A DNA stretch of 5,595 nt from Melioribacteraceae bacterium (GCA_015486905.1 WFQV01000086.1:1-5595); one strand, 5' to 3'; positions 1-5,595 are shown, numbered from the stretch's first letter. Program-made: numbers and translations. Notes: generated by a model from the sequence alone, not told the origin.

Positions 1-98
1 CATGTAGAGCTTTGTTAAAATTATTTTGTACGCTTTGTTTTTCGGTAATATGTAACAAGTCTTAACCTCAACCTCCAAACAATAAATAACAGAACACT

Positions 99-146
99 CA
101 TCCATTCATCCAATCATCCATACATTCATCCAATCATCCAATCATT
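99..146. repeat. Tetranucleotide-period CATC/CAAT/CATT tract
   Basis: Twelve consecutive 4-base units, every one beginning with CA: CATC, CATT, CATC, CAAT, CATC, CATA, CATT, CATC, CAAT, CATC, CAAT, CATT. Within it an 18-base segment is repeated exactly at 103-120 and 123-140. There is no indel in the period. It lies in non-coding DNA downstream of the minus-strand STAS gene. It looks like a degenerate microsatellite that could change length by slipped-strand replication. A function is not visible, and the rest of 1-210 shows no gene or RNA I can support. Confidence 0.85.
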
Positions 147-210
147 TTAATCCAAATGTATTCATAGTTAAAAATAATTCCCCTGGTATTTTAAATTAGT
201 ACTGATTGTT

Positions 211-552
211 TTATTTATTCAAATGTTCTACCGCTTCGTTAACAGTTTTGAAGTTTTCGAAAATAGTGATAAGCTTTGTAACCACAAGGAGACTGTTAAT
301 TTTTTCCGTTGCACCGGCAATTGCAAATTTACCGTTGCCGTTTTTAATTGTAGTGTAACCGCTAATTAACATTCCCAAACCCGAACTGTTCATAAACTTC
401 ACACCGGAAAGGTCAACTACAATATTTTTCTTCCCTTCGTCGAGCAACTTGTGAACGAGCTCGCTGAACTCTTGAGTTTCGGGACCGCCCATTACATTTC
501 CTTTCAATTCAATTACTACCGCCGAGTATTTTTCCTTTACTTTGATTTTCAT
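211..552 (-). CDS. STAS-domain anti-sigma factor antagonist (RsbV/SpoIIAA-like)
   Basis: This is a 113-residue single-domain cytosolic protein, the usual length for stand-alone STAS antagonists. The family binds a cognate HATPase kinase/anti-sigma factor and is switched off when that kinase phosphorylates a conserved serine. Visible marks are the beta strand VVIELKGNV (residues 12-20), the strand and loop NIVVDLSGVKFMNSSGLG (43-60), and a C-terminal helical part. By alignment with SpoIIAA (Asp57-Ser58-Ser59-Gly60) the phospho-acceptor is Ser56 in Asn55-Ser56-Ser57-Gly58, so the preceding Asp is Asn here. The start ATG (552-550) is well supported by AAGGAG at 563-558, five bases upstream. It is transcribed divergently from the sigma-factor operon, which carries a kinase, a phosphatase and a second STAS protein. 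It may therefore feed into the same switch, or serve a kinase elsewhere. The fold is confident; the partner is not known. Confidence 0.93.
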   Translation of the reverse strand: MKIKVKEKYSAVVIELKGNVMGGPETQEFSELVHKLLDEGKKNIVVDLSGVKFMNSSGLGMLISGYTTIKNGNGKFAIAGATEKINSLLVVTKLITIFENFKTVNEAVEHLNK

Positions 553-718
553 TCCTTCTCCTTTATTTATTATTTTTTGAAGTTTCTTCTTTAGATGTTT
601 TAGCCTTCGTGAAAGTTTTAAATGTAATTTTTTTAATAATTAACTAAATTATTGAATCTAATCTTTAAAAGAAAGTTTTAATTGTCTTTTTAACAAAAAA
701 TATTGAAGGAACTTTAAG
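553..718. promoter_or_regulatory. Divergent intergenic region, presumed promoters of both transcription units
   Basis: This AT-rich stretch separates the minus-strand STAS gene from the plus-strand sigma-factor operon, so it must hold the promoter of at least one of them and probably both. I could not identify a convincing sigma-70 (TTGACA/TATAAT) or Bacteroidota-type (TTTG/TAnnTTTG) promoter with proper spacing on either strand. The only clear structure is the direct repeat at 611-625 and 671-685, listed separately. The regulatory role is inferred from position alone. Confidence 0.5.
611..685. repeat. Imperfect 15-bp direct repeat, copies 60 bp apart
   Basis: GAAAGTTTTAAATGT (611-625) and GAAAGTTTTAATTGT (671-685) match at 14 of 15 positions in the same orientation, and their start points are exactly 60 bp apart. 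Both copies lie between the divergent STAS and sigma-factor genes. They could be binding sites for a regulator or for the encoded ECF sigma factor. The region is very AT-rich, so part of the similarity could be chance. Confidence 0.6.
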
Positions 719-721
719 ATT
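707..721 (+). promoter_or_regulatory. Shine-Dalgarno site and possible ATT start codon of the sigma factor gene
   Basis: AGGA at 707-710 (within GAAGGA, 705-710) is the only good ribosome-binding sequence upstream of the sigma-factor gene. Eight bases after it lies ATT (719-721), in frame with the sigma factor and preceded in that frame by a TGA stop at 704-706. No ATG or GTG exists in this frame between the stop and the TTG at 752. The TTG has no Shine-Dalgarno sequence at normal distance. The site therefore suggests initiation at ATT 719, which would add 11 residues. Confidence 0.45.
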
Positions 722-751
722 AATACCTCGTCTAAATCCGAAAAATCAGAA

Positions 752-1333
752 TTGAACGAAAAAGTACAGAGCTCTTCAAAAAATTTCGTTGACGAAGATT
801 ACCAACTGATTAGGAATTTGCAGAACGGAGACAAAAGTGCTTTCACTAAATTGGTAATGAAACACAAGGACAAGGTGAGGAATTTAATTTATTTGACATT
901 GGGAGATGTAGATTACATCGATGATATTTCGCAGGACGTCTTCATCAGTGCGTTTAATAAATTGGACGAGTTCCGGTTCGAATCCAAATTTACAACTTGG
1001 CTTTACAGGGTTACAGTTAACAAATGCCGGGATTATTTACGAAAGAAAAAAGTACGGGGTATTTTCACACCTTTACAGGAAGAGATACACAACCCGCCAA
1101 TCAGAATGCGTCCGGAAAGCATGGACGTTCCTGCCATTGTTCACAAAGCAATTGACCGACTCCCGGAAAAATTAAAAGAGCCGTTGATTTTACGGGACAT
1201 TGAAGGACTAAGCTACAAAGAAATTGCCGAAAAATTAAACACCGAAGTAGGGACAATAAAATCAAGAATCTTCAGAGCAAGAGAAAGTTTGAAGATAATC
1301 TTAGAGCCGATGCAAAAAGAGCTTGGATATTAA
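752..1333 (+). CDS. ECF-type (sigma-70 family) RNA polymerase sigma factor
   Basis: This 193-residue protein has the two-domain layout of extracytoplasmic-function sigma factors. Region 2 covers about residues 31-100 and includes the core-binding and -10 recognition segment DYIDDISQDVFISAFNKL (54-71) and FTTWLYRVTVNKCRDYLRKKK (80-100). A linker of about 30 residues follows. Region 4 covers about 133-184 and includes LPEKLKEPLILRDIEGLSY (137-155) and the -35 helix-turn-helix YKEIAEKLNTEVGTIKSRIFRAR (155-177). There is no region 1.1 or 3, so it is not a sigma-B/sigma-F type. It directs core polymerase to a set of promoters that cannot be named from here. Coordinates start at TTG 752, but an ATT at 719 has the better ribosome-binding site. 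It heads a compact operon: its stop is one base before the next ATG. It has no adjacent zinc-type anti-sigma gene, and a partner-switching module follows further downstream. The family call is firm; the regulon and its controller are unknown. Confidence 0.95.
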   Translation: MNEKVQSSSKNFVDEDYQLIRNLQNGDKSAFTKLVMKHKDKVRNLIYLTLGDVDYIDDISQDVFISAFNKLDEFRFESKFTTWLYRVTVNKCRDYLRKKKVRGIFTPLQEEIHNPPIRMRPESMDVPAIVHKAIDRLPEKLKEPLILRDIEGLSYKEIAEKLNTEVGTIKSRIFRARESLKIILEPMQKELGY

Positions 1334-1334
1334 A

Positions 1335-2561
1335 ATGGTAACCGCTAAAAACGAAAACACAAAAAAAATAATTTTTGTTACAACTATATTTGCAATTACG
1401 GTTTTGCTAACCATAATTTTTAGCTCTCAGAATTACAAGTTTAACGTTATTGTAAGCAAAAAAAATATTCTCGAGTATTACATAAAAAGTCTCCAGCCTC
1501 TTTACTTCAAAGAAAAGATTGACAAGAAAGGCATCTTTGAATTTGCAACTACGGGCAAGTTACATTTCGGTAATGACAACGAACATCTCGTTGTCCGTTC
1601 TTTTTCCCCTTCATTAAATATCTTTAAGAACAATACTCTTCCTCAGCAAGATGTTCTAAATTCTTACGACAAATTTGTTAAATTCTTTAATCTGTCGAAA
1701 TCCGAACAGAGTAAGTTGGATTCTATTCTTCTTTCCTACCGCACACCTTTGGTAAGCAGTATTTTAGTTGGCAATGGCACATCTTACGCTGTTAATTCGG
1801 ACTTGGACAAAATAAAAACGGCACTCGAATTCGACATTAAAAATTTCGAATCCCAAATAATAGCAAAGCGGTCGCCTAATTTTTCGAAGGAACTGCTTGC
1901 AATAAGCAGAGACAAAAATCTTAAAAATTTACGTGAAAAACTGCTGAAGAATATCGGCAGTAATTTTGTTGTCTATTCACCCGATTCTATTTTCACAGTG
2001 AAATCAAAAGTGAAAATTGATTCCCTGATGAACGTCTCCGGAAAACTAAGAGAGAAATTACTAACTCAATTGGGTAAAAATTTCTCAACGGGCTTAATTT
2101 TCGATTCTTTAAATCAATCTCCTTCGTCTGGAAAGATTTCCTTTCACAAAGGGAAGAACGCTTTGACAATTACTTTTAACACCGACACATCAAGCGTTGA
2201 GGGGAAATTGTCCAAGGCGCTCAATTTTAACTTTTCCGTTCAAAGCGACAGTTCCTCCATGGTGTTCAACATCAATGCAGATACTTCCAACGGTGAGTTT
2301 AACATCAAAATGAAAATTAATTCACCCGATACTAATATGGTTCTCGGAATAAATTTCAATGCCGATGCGCTTTCGAACTTAATCTCGCAAGGGCTCGACG
2401 GAAAAAACTTCAGCGAACATACCAAAGACAGCATTATGCACGTGCTGGATTCAGCTTTTAAAGAACTTAACACCGAAATGAACAACGATTCCATACTTCC
2501 GAACAATCAATCGATGAGGCAATTTATTCGAAAATTTTTTAAAAGAAAATCGAGACGTTAG
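1335..2561 (+). CDS. Unrecognised single-pass membrane-anchored exported protein
   Basis: I do not recognise a family for this 408-residue protein. Starting at ATG 1335, one base after the sigma-factor stop, it has a short cytosolic tail with Lys5, Lys10 and Lys11, and one hydrophobic helix at about 12-30. A long, probably extracytoplasmic part without further membrane segments follows. The in-frame TTG at 1323 would overlap the sigma gene and has no usable ribosome-binding spacing. The middle (about 105-260) is Lys/Leu-rich and mostly helical, with a weak internal repeat, LREKLLKNIGSNF (199-211) and LREKLLTQLGKNF (238-250). Residues about 265-345 alternate hydrophobic and polar residues, which suggests a beta-rich domain. 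The end is strongly basic (FIRKFFKRKSRR). It sits where ECF anti-sigma genes usually sit, but its cytosolic tail is too short for a known anti-sigma domain. It could be a signal-receiving partner of the downstream membrane phosphatase, an unusual sigma regulator, or an envelope protein. None of these is shown by the sequence. Confidence 0.85.
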   Translation: MVTAKNENTKKIIFVTTIFAITVLLTIIFSSQNYKFNVIVSKKNILEYYIKSLQPLYFKEKIDKKGIFEFATTGKLHFGNDNEHLVVRSFSPSLNIFKNNTLPQQDVLNSYDKFVKFFNLSKSEQSKLDSILLSYRTPLVSSILVGNGTSYAVNSDLDKIKTALEFDIKNFESQIIAKRSPNFSKELLAISRDKNLKNLREKLLKNIGSNFVVYSPDSIFTVKSKVKIDSLMNVSGKLREKLLTQLGKNFSTGLIFDSLNQSPSSGKISFHKGKNALTITFNTDTSSVEGKLSKALNFNFSVQSDSSSMVFNINADTSNGEFNIKMKINSPDTNMVLGINFNADALSNLISQGLDGKNFSEHTKDSIMHVLDSAFKELNTEMNNDSILPNNQSMRQFIRKFFKRKSRR

Positions 2562-2563
2562 AG

Positions 2564-4642
2564 GTGAACTTCATTCAAAAGTTAAATAAAATAATTGCGT
2601 CTTACAATGCACTTCCGAGAATTAAAAAATTAGAAAACGCCGTAATTATTTCTTCGCTGTTCTTTATTTTCAAAATAGCTTCGCCCTCCTCACCGAATGC
2701 TTATCTTGTTCTGATAAATGAACTTTTTATGTTCTTGCTTCTAAGCTCGTGGATTTACTATACTATTGAAGTAATTCACGAAAAGTCGGAACAACCGATG
2801 ATGCTTGTTGTGAATTCCGGAATTTTAATTGCTGCCGTCTATTTTTTAATGATTGTTACACCGGATATTTTAACCGAAGCGTTCTCGAAAAACGCTAACC
2901 TTGCGGAAAAGTTAATCGGTTTAATTTTAAATTTTACCTTCCTCGCCGCCGGTATTGCCTCTTTTGTTGTGTTACGTGAATTGTTTTTCTTAAGACAAAA
3001 GAAAAACCCAAAATTTTATTTTGATGTAATGCTCTGGACGCTCATCATAATTTTTTTTGTACGACTTTTAATTGCGCTGGGCTTACACTTAGTAGCGCTT
3101 GTCAGCGCTCTTTACGTTGTGGCTGTAATTATTTTCACAATCAATTCAATCCGCGTTGCGTGGATTGCCTTCCTGACAAAGCGAGAAAAAATCACTCTCC
3201 TATTTGTTTCAATTATTCTCTCGATAATTTTCGGCTTGACTTACTCTCTAACCTCTTCTTCGGAAGGAGCGCTCAACATTGCATTAAACGGATTTTCCCC
3301 CGGCTTTCACGCCTTGTTTAATTTAATAATGCTTTACGGAACAATTGCCTTCGGAGTGGTTTTTTTTACCACACTTTTTCATTTACCCACAGCAGCGGCG
3401 TTCGAGAAAAAAGCCGAGGAAGTCTCTTCATTAACCGATTTTACAAATCTTATGACCAACGCATTGGATTTTAAAGAACTTGCCGAAAATCTTACCAAGC
3501 ACACATTGCAATTGATTGGCGCCGATATTGCATGGCTTTATGTCAACCGTAACGGTGAGTTTGATGTGGAAGCCTCAACCAATTTAGGTAAGCGCGAAGC
3601 AAAAGAACTTACTACAGTAGTCCTTGCCGATTTTAAAAATAAAATCCCCACCGACCTTACAGCGCAAAAGGAAAAAGCAATTAACATTTCCGTTGGAGAA
3701 GCGGTACGTACATTAAACTTCGAAACTTTAATTTTAGCACCGCTAAGAATTCACGGAGAAATAAACGGCTGCCTATTTATCGGCAGCTTTAATTATTTCC
3801 CATTTGACGAAGATGACAGAAAAACAGTTAAAGCCTTTGCCGATTACGCCGCCGTTGCAATGGAAAATTCTCTCTTGATTCAAAAATCAATTGAGAAAGA
3901 ACGCTTGGAAAAAGAGCTTGATATTGCAAGGGACATTCAGCACAAAATCATTCCGAGCAAACTCCCGAGGTTAAAAAATTTACAAATCTCCGCTTCCTTC
4001 ATCCCTGCTTTTGAAGTCGGCGGCGATTATTACGATTTCTCAACCGCCACTGAAGATGAAACTACTTTTATTCTTGCCGACGTTTCGGGCAAAGGAATTT
4101 CCGCTGCGTTTGTGATGGCGGAGATTAAAGGAATATTTGAATCGTTGGCAAGGACAGTTCAAAGCCCAAGGGAAATGCTTAGTAAAATGAATGCTTTGCT
4201 TGATAAAAGTCTCGGTGAGAAAGAATTCGTAACGGCAATTGGTGGAATTATTAATACATCTTCGGGTGTGTTAAAAATTTCAAGGGCGGGGCACACACCG
4301 GCTCTCCTGGTGCGCAACGGCAAAGTGATTCACATACTGCCCAAAGGCATCGGGCTTGGTTTTGACAACAGAGAAGTTTTTGAGAACGTTTTGGAAGAAG
4401 AAAGTTTTAAATTAGAATCTAACGATTTAATTCTGCTTTTTACCGACGGCGTAACCGACGCTCAAAATAAATATTCGGAATTTTTCGGAATTAAAAGATT
4501 GGAAAATATTTTAACTGAAAATTCATTAAAAAGTCCCGACGAAATTTCGGAAATACTGGTTAAAGAAGTAACTCTCTTTTCCAAAGACGTTCCACAGCGG
4601 GACGATATTACTTTTGTGATTTTCAAATGGATGAACGAATAA
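2564..4642 (+). CDS. Membrane sensor serine phosphatase: multi-TM + GAF + SpoIIE/PP2C (RsbU-like)
   Basis: This 692-residue protein is the likely phosphatase of the partner switch: it would dephosphorylate the STAS antagonist and so release the kinase's target. The N-terminal quarter to third (about 24-271) has roughly eight hydrophobic helices, with no large extracytoplasmic loop. A GAF domain covers about 288-437 (e.g. LILAPLRIHGEINGCLFIGS, 389-408), followed by a helical linker at about 438-460 (KSIEKERLEKELDIARDIQ) that commonly precedes this catalytic domain. The PP2C/SpoIIE domain covers about 475-688. It keeps all metal-binding marks: GGDYYD (Asp488, Asp491), ADVSGKG (Asp506), AGHTPA (575-580), FTDGVTDA (Asp628, Asp632) and the terminal RDDITF (Asp680, Asp681), so it should be active. 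The start is GTG 2564, two bases after the previous stop; GAGA just upstream is a weak ribosome-binding site, so translation is probably coupled. The ligands of the membrane and GAF parts are unknown. Confidence 0.94.
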   Translation: MNFIQKLNKIIASYNALPRIKKLENAVIISSLFFIFKIASPSSPNAYLVLINELFMFLLLSSWIYYTIEVIHEKSEQPMMLVVNSGILIAAVYFLMIVTPDILTEAFSKNANLAEKLIGLILNFTFLAAGIASFVVLRELFFLRQKKNPKFYFDVMLWTLIIIFFVRLLIALGLHLVALVSALYVVAVIIFTINSIRVAWIAFLTKREKITLLFVSIILSIIFGLTYSLTSSSEGALNIALNGFSPGFHALFNLIMLYGTIAFGVVFFTTLFHLPTAAAFEKKAEEVSSLTDFTNLMTNALDFKELAENLTKHTLQLIGADIAWLYVNRNGEFDVEASTNLGKREAKELTTVVLADFKNKIPTDLTAQKEKAINISVGEAVRTLNFETLILAPLRIHGEINGCLFIGSFNYFPFDEDDRKTVKAFADYAAVAMENSLLIQKSIEKERLEKELDIARDIQHKIIPSKLPRLKNLQISASFIPAFEVGGDYYDFSTATEDETTFILADVSGKGISAAFVMAEIKGIFESLARTVQSPREMLSKMNALLDKSLGEKEFVTAIGGIINTSSGVLKISRAGHTPALLVRNGKVIHILPKGIGLGFDNREVFENVLEEESFKLESNDLILLFTDGVTDAQNKYSEFFGIKRLENILTENSLKSPDEISEILVKEVTLFSKDVPQRDDITFVIFKWMNE

Positions 4643-4659
4643 TAATTAAAGGAAAGAAA

Positions 4660-5007
4660 ATGGCGGATTTCAAAATTACAACGAACGAATCCCAGTCAGT
4701 GACCGTGATGAACATCGGCGGCTACTTGGACGCCCACACCGCTCCGGAATTGGAAAAAGAATTTGACAAACTTTTAGCCGAAAATAAATACAAAGTGGTT
4801 GTCAACTTCAAGGAGTTGAGCTACATCAGCAGTGCCGGCTTGGGTGTGTTCATGGCTTACATCGAAACAATGCGCGAAAACGGCGGCGACATTAAATTCT
4901 GTGAACTTAAAGACGACGTTTACGAAATTTTCGACCTTCTCGGCTTTCCTGTTCTTTACGAATTTTTCAAGACCGAAGACGAAGCAATCAAAAAATTTAA
5001 CGAATAA
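4660..5007 (+). CDS. STAS-domain anti-sigma factor antagonist (RsbV/SpoIIAA-like)
   Basis: This 115-residue stand-alone STAS protein is the expected substrate of both the upstream phosphatase and the downstream kinase. Marks are the first strands TVMNIGGYLDAHTAPELE (15-32), the strand KVVVNFKELSYISSAGLGV (45-63) and the C-terminal helix FKTEDEAIKKFNE (103-115). The phosphorylatable residue aligns to Ser58 in Ile56-Ser57-Ser58-Ala59-Gly60, the same number as Ser58 of SpoIIAA. The classical Asp before it is Ser and the Ser after it is Ala. ATG 4660 is chosen over the in-frame ATG 4627, which lies inside the phosphatase gene, because AAAGGA (4648-4653) is six bases upstream of 4660. The gap to the phosphatase stop is 17 nt and to the kinase start 10 nt. 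This makes it the primary antagonist of the module. Confidence 0.94.
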   Translation: MADFKITTNESQSVTVMNIGGYLDAHTAPELEKEFDKLLAENKYKVVVNFKELSYISSAGLGVFMAYIETMRENGGDIKFCELKDDVYEIFDLLGFPVLYEFFKTEDEAIKKFNE

Positions 5008-5017
5008 GGATAGCGCT

Positions 5018-5449
5018 GTGCCCAAAGCAAAAAGTAAAAATAGATTAAAAATTTTTAGCCGTACGGATAGCCTTTCCGATGTGCGTAAATTTGTACGGGA
5101 AGTTGCCGAGAAGTGTGGTTTTAACGAGGAAGATGTTCAAAAAATTGTTCTTGCTGCCGACGAAGCATGCACCAATATTATTAAACACGCTTACAAGTTT
5201 TCCCCTACAGGGGAAATAATTTTGGATTCTATCTGCGAAACGGAAAAACTTTCCTTGATTATTACCGATGCCGGCGTACCGTTCAACCCTGAAATGGTAC
5301 CCGTGCCGGACATTCAAGAACTCGCTAAGAAGAAAAAAGTAGGAGGACTCGGAATATATTTAATGAAAAAATTAATGGACGAAGTCAAATACGACTTCAA
5401 TAGTGAAAAGAATCAAATTACACTTGTAAAATATTTAAACAATAAATGA
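5018..5449 (+). CDS. Anti-sigma factor / serine-protein kinase, HATPase family (RsbW/SpoIIAB-like)
   Basis: This 143-residue protein is of usual length for RsbW-like kinases. The family binds ATP, phosphorylates a STAS antagonist on serine, and holds a target (classically a sigma factor) in complex. Visible ATP-site boxes are the N box LAADEACTNIIKHAY (45-59, with Glu49 as likely catalytic base and Asn53 for magnesium), the G1 box ITDAGVPFNP (82-91, Asp84, Gly86), and the glycine-rich lid GGLGIYLMKKLMDEVKY (109-125). The start is GTG 5018, with AAGGA (5006-5010) seven bases upstream. An open frame runs on upstream to 4832, but it lies inside the STAS gene and has no family similarity. The N-terminus is basic (MPKAKSKNRLK). 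Its gene directly follows the STAS gene in the classical antagonist-kinase order. The kinase assignment is firm; whether its target is the ECF sigma factor of this operon is inference. Confidence 0.94.
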   Translation: MPKAKSKNRLKIFSRTDSLSDVRKFVREVAEKCGFNEEDVQKIVLAADEACTNIIKHAYKFSPTGEIILDSICETEKLSLIITDAGVPFNPEMVPVPDIQELAKKKKVGGLGIYLMKKLMDEVKYDFNSEKNQITLVKYLNNK

Positions 5450-5480
5450 AACAGACATTATTGATTTTTAAACACTTAGC

Positions 5481-5493
5481 GCGGCAAAGCCGG
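5481..5493. repeat. Short GC palindrome GCGGCAAAGCCGG, copy 1
   Basis: CGGC (5482-5485) and GCCG (5489-5492) pair around an AAA loop, in otherwise AT-rich non-coding DNA 32 bases after the kinase stop codon. A close relative lies at 5576-5587. No T-run follows directly on the plus strand, so it is not a textbook rho-independent terminator, although it could mark the operon end. It may be a short dispersed palindromic repeat. Confidence 0.45.
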
Positions 5494-5575
5494 CAACCAA
5501 TTTCCAAATTGCAATTATTACAGGAAGTTTAAAATATTTTGACAAAAAAAAATATTTGATTGAGGATACTATATC

Positions 5576-5587
5576 GCGGCAAGCCGC
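5576..5587. repeat. Short GC palindrome GCGGCAAGCCGC, copy 2
   Basis: GCGG (5576-5579) pairs with CCGC (5584-5587) around a four-base loop. The core GCGGCAA-GCCG is shared with 5481-5492, with one A fewer, and the two copies start 95 bases apart. The window ends eight bases later, so its downstream context cannot be seen. The stretch between the copies is AT-rich and shows no gene. Confidence 0.45.
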
Positions 5588-5595
5588 AATTAAGA

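Noticed and set aside
1..62. Open frame at the left edge, and an ATG on the minus strand at positions 3-1
   Set aside because: The plus-strand stretch is about 20 codons, Cys/Leu-rich and without family features. The minus-strand ATG has no ribosome-binding site and the gene, if any, lies outside the window.
171..192. Terminator for the minus-strand STAS gene (AAAATA / TATTTT stem)
   Set aside because: It is only six A-T pairs around a ten-base loop, with a very short T-run on the minus strand. Position is suitable but the structure is too weak to support.
2240..2506. Minus-strand open frame within the unknown exported protein gene
   Set aside because: It is a shadow of the plus-strand gene, with no ribosome-binding site or recognisable protein features. 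The same holds for the minus-strand frames at 4774-5025 and 5045-5317 and the plus-strand frame at 921-1175.
4627..4659. Earlier ATG for the second STAS gene
   Set aside because: It lies within the phosphatase coding end and would add 11 residues not typical of the family. ATG 4660 has AAAGGA at ideal distance.
4832..5017. N-terminal extension of the kinase inside the STAS gene
   Set aside because: The frame is open but its product (Thr/Phe/Lys-rich) does not resemble any RsbW-type protein and overlaps a clear gene. GTG 5018 with AAGGA seven bases upstream explains the start.
5532..5557. Hairpin from AAATATTTT and AAAATATTT after the operon
   Set aside because: The stem is entirely A-T, the sequence is low complexity, and no T-run follows. 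It is too weak to call a terminator.
5539..5572. Promoter with TTGACA (5539-5544) and TACTAT (5567-5572)
   Set aside because: Both hexamers look good alone but are 22 bases apart, outside the normal 16-18 base spacing. No gene start is visible before the window end.

Overview
The window looks like AT-rich bacterial chromosome (GC clearly below half by eye, mostly at third codon positions and in intergenic DNA). It carries five tightly packed plus-strand genes and one divergent gene. Protein style (Lys/Asn/Phe/Ser-rich), clear Shine-Dalgarno sites in front of several genes, and an SpoIIE-type phosphatase fused to GAF and membrane domains would fit the Ignavibacteria or a neighbouring Bacteroidota/FCB lineage. 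This taxonomic guess is inference from composition and gene style, and no marker gene is present to confirm it.

Layout: positions 1-210 hold no supportable gene but contain a 48-bp tract with a strict 4-base period (99-146). A minus-strand gene for a small STAS-domain anti-sigma-factor antagonist follows (211-552). Positions 553-718 are a divergent intergenic region with a near-perfect 15-bp direct repeat spaced exactly 60 bp. The plus-strand operon then runs: ECF-type RNA polymerase sigma factor (752-1333, possibly starting at an ATT codon at 719), an unrecognised single-pass membrane-anchored exported protein (1335-2561), a large membrane sensor phosphatase with about 8 transmembrane helices, GAF and SpoIIE/PP2C domains (2564-4642), a second STAS antagonist (4660-5007), and an RsbW-like HATPase serine kinase/anti-sigma factor (5018-5449). 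Gaps between consecutive genes are 1, 2, 17 and 10 nt, so co-transcription is very likely. The last 146 bases are non-coding and hold two short GC palindromes of the same type.

How it may work: the last three genes form a complete partner-switching module. In known systems (RsbU/RsbV/RsbW, SpoIIE/SpoIIAA/SpoIIAB) the kinase phosphorylates a serine on the STAS protein and sequesters a target. The phosphatase removes the phosphate when it senses a signal, and the dephosphorylated STAS protein then captures the kinase and frees the target. Both STAS proteins here keep a serine at the phosphorylation position (Ser56 and Ser58), and the phosphatase keeps all its metal-binding aspartates. The unusual point is the sigma factor at the head of the operon. 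It is an ECF-type protein (regions 2 and 4 only), not the larger sigma-B/sigma-F type that partner switches classically control, and no conventional zinc-type anti-sigma gene sits beside it. Whether the kinase controls this ECF sigma factor, or the unknown membrane protein does, is the main open question raised by the window.
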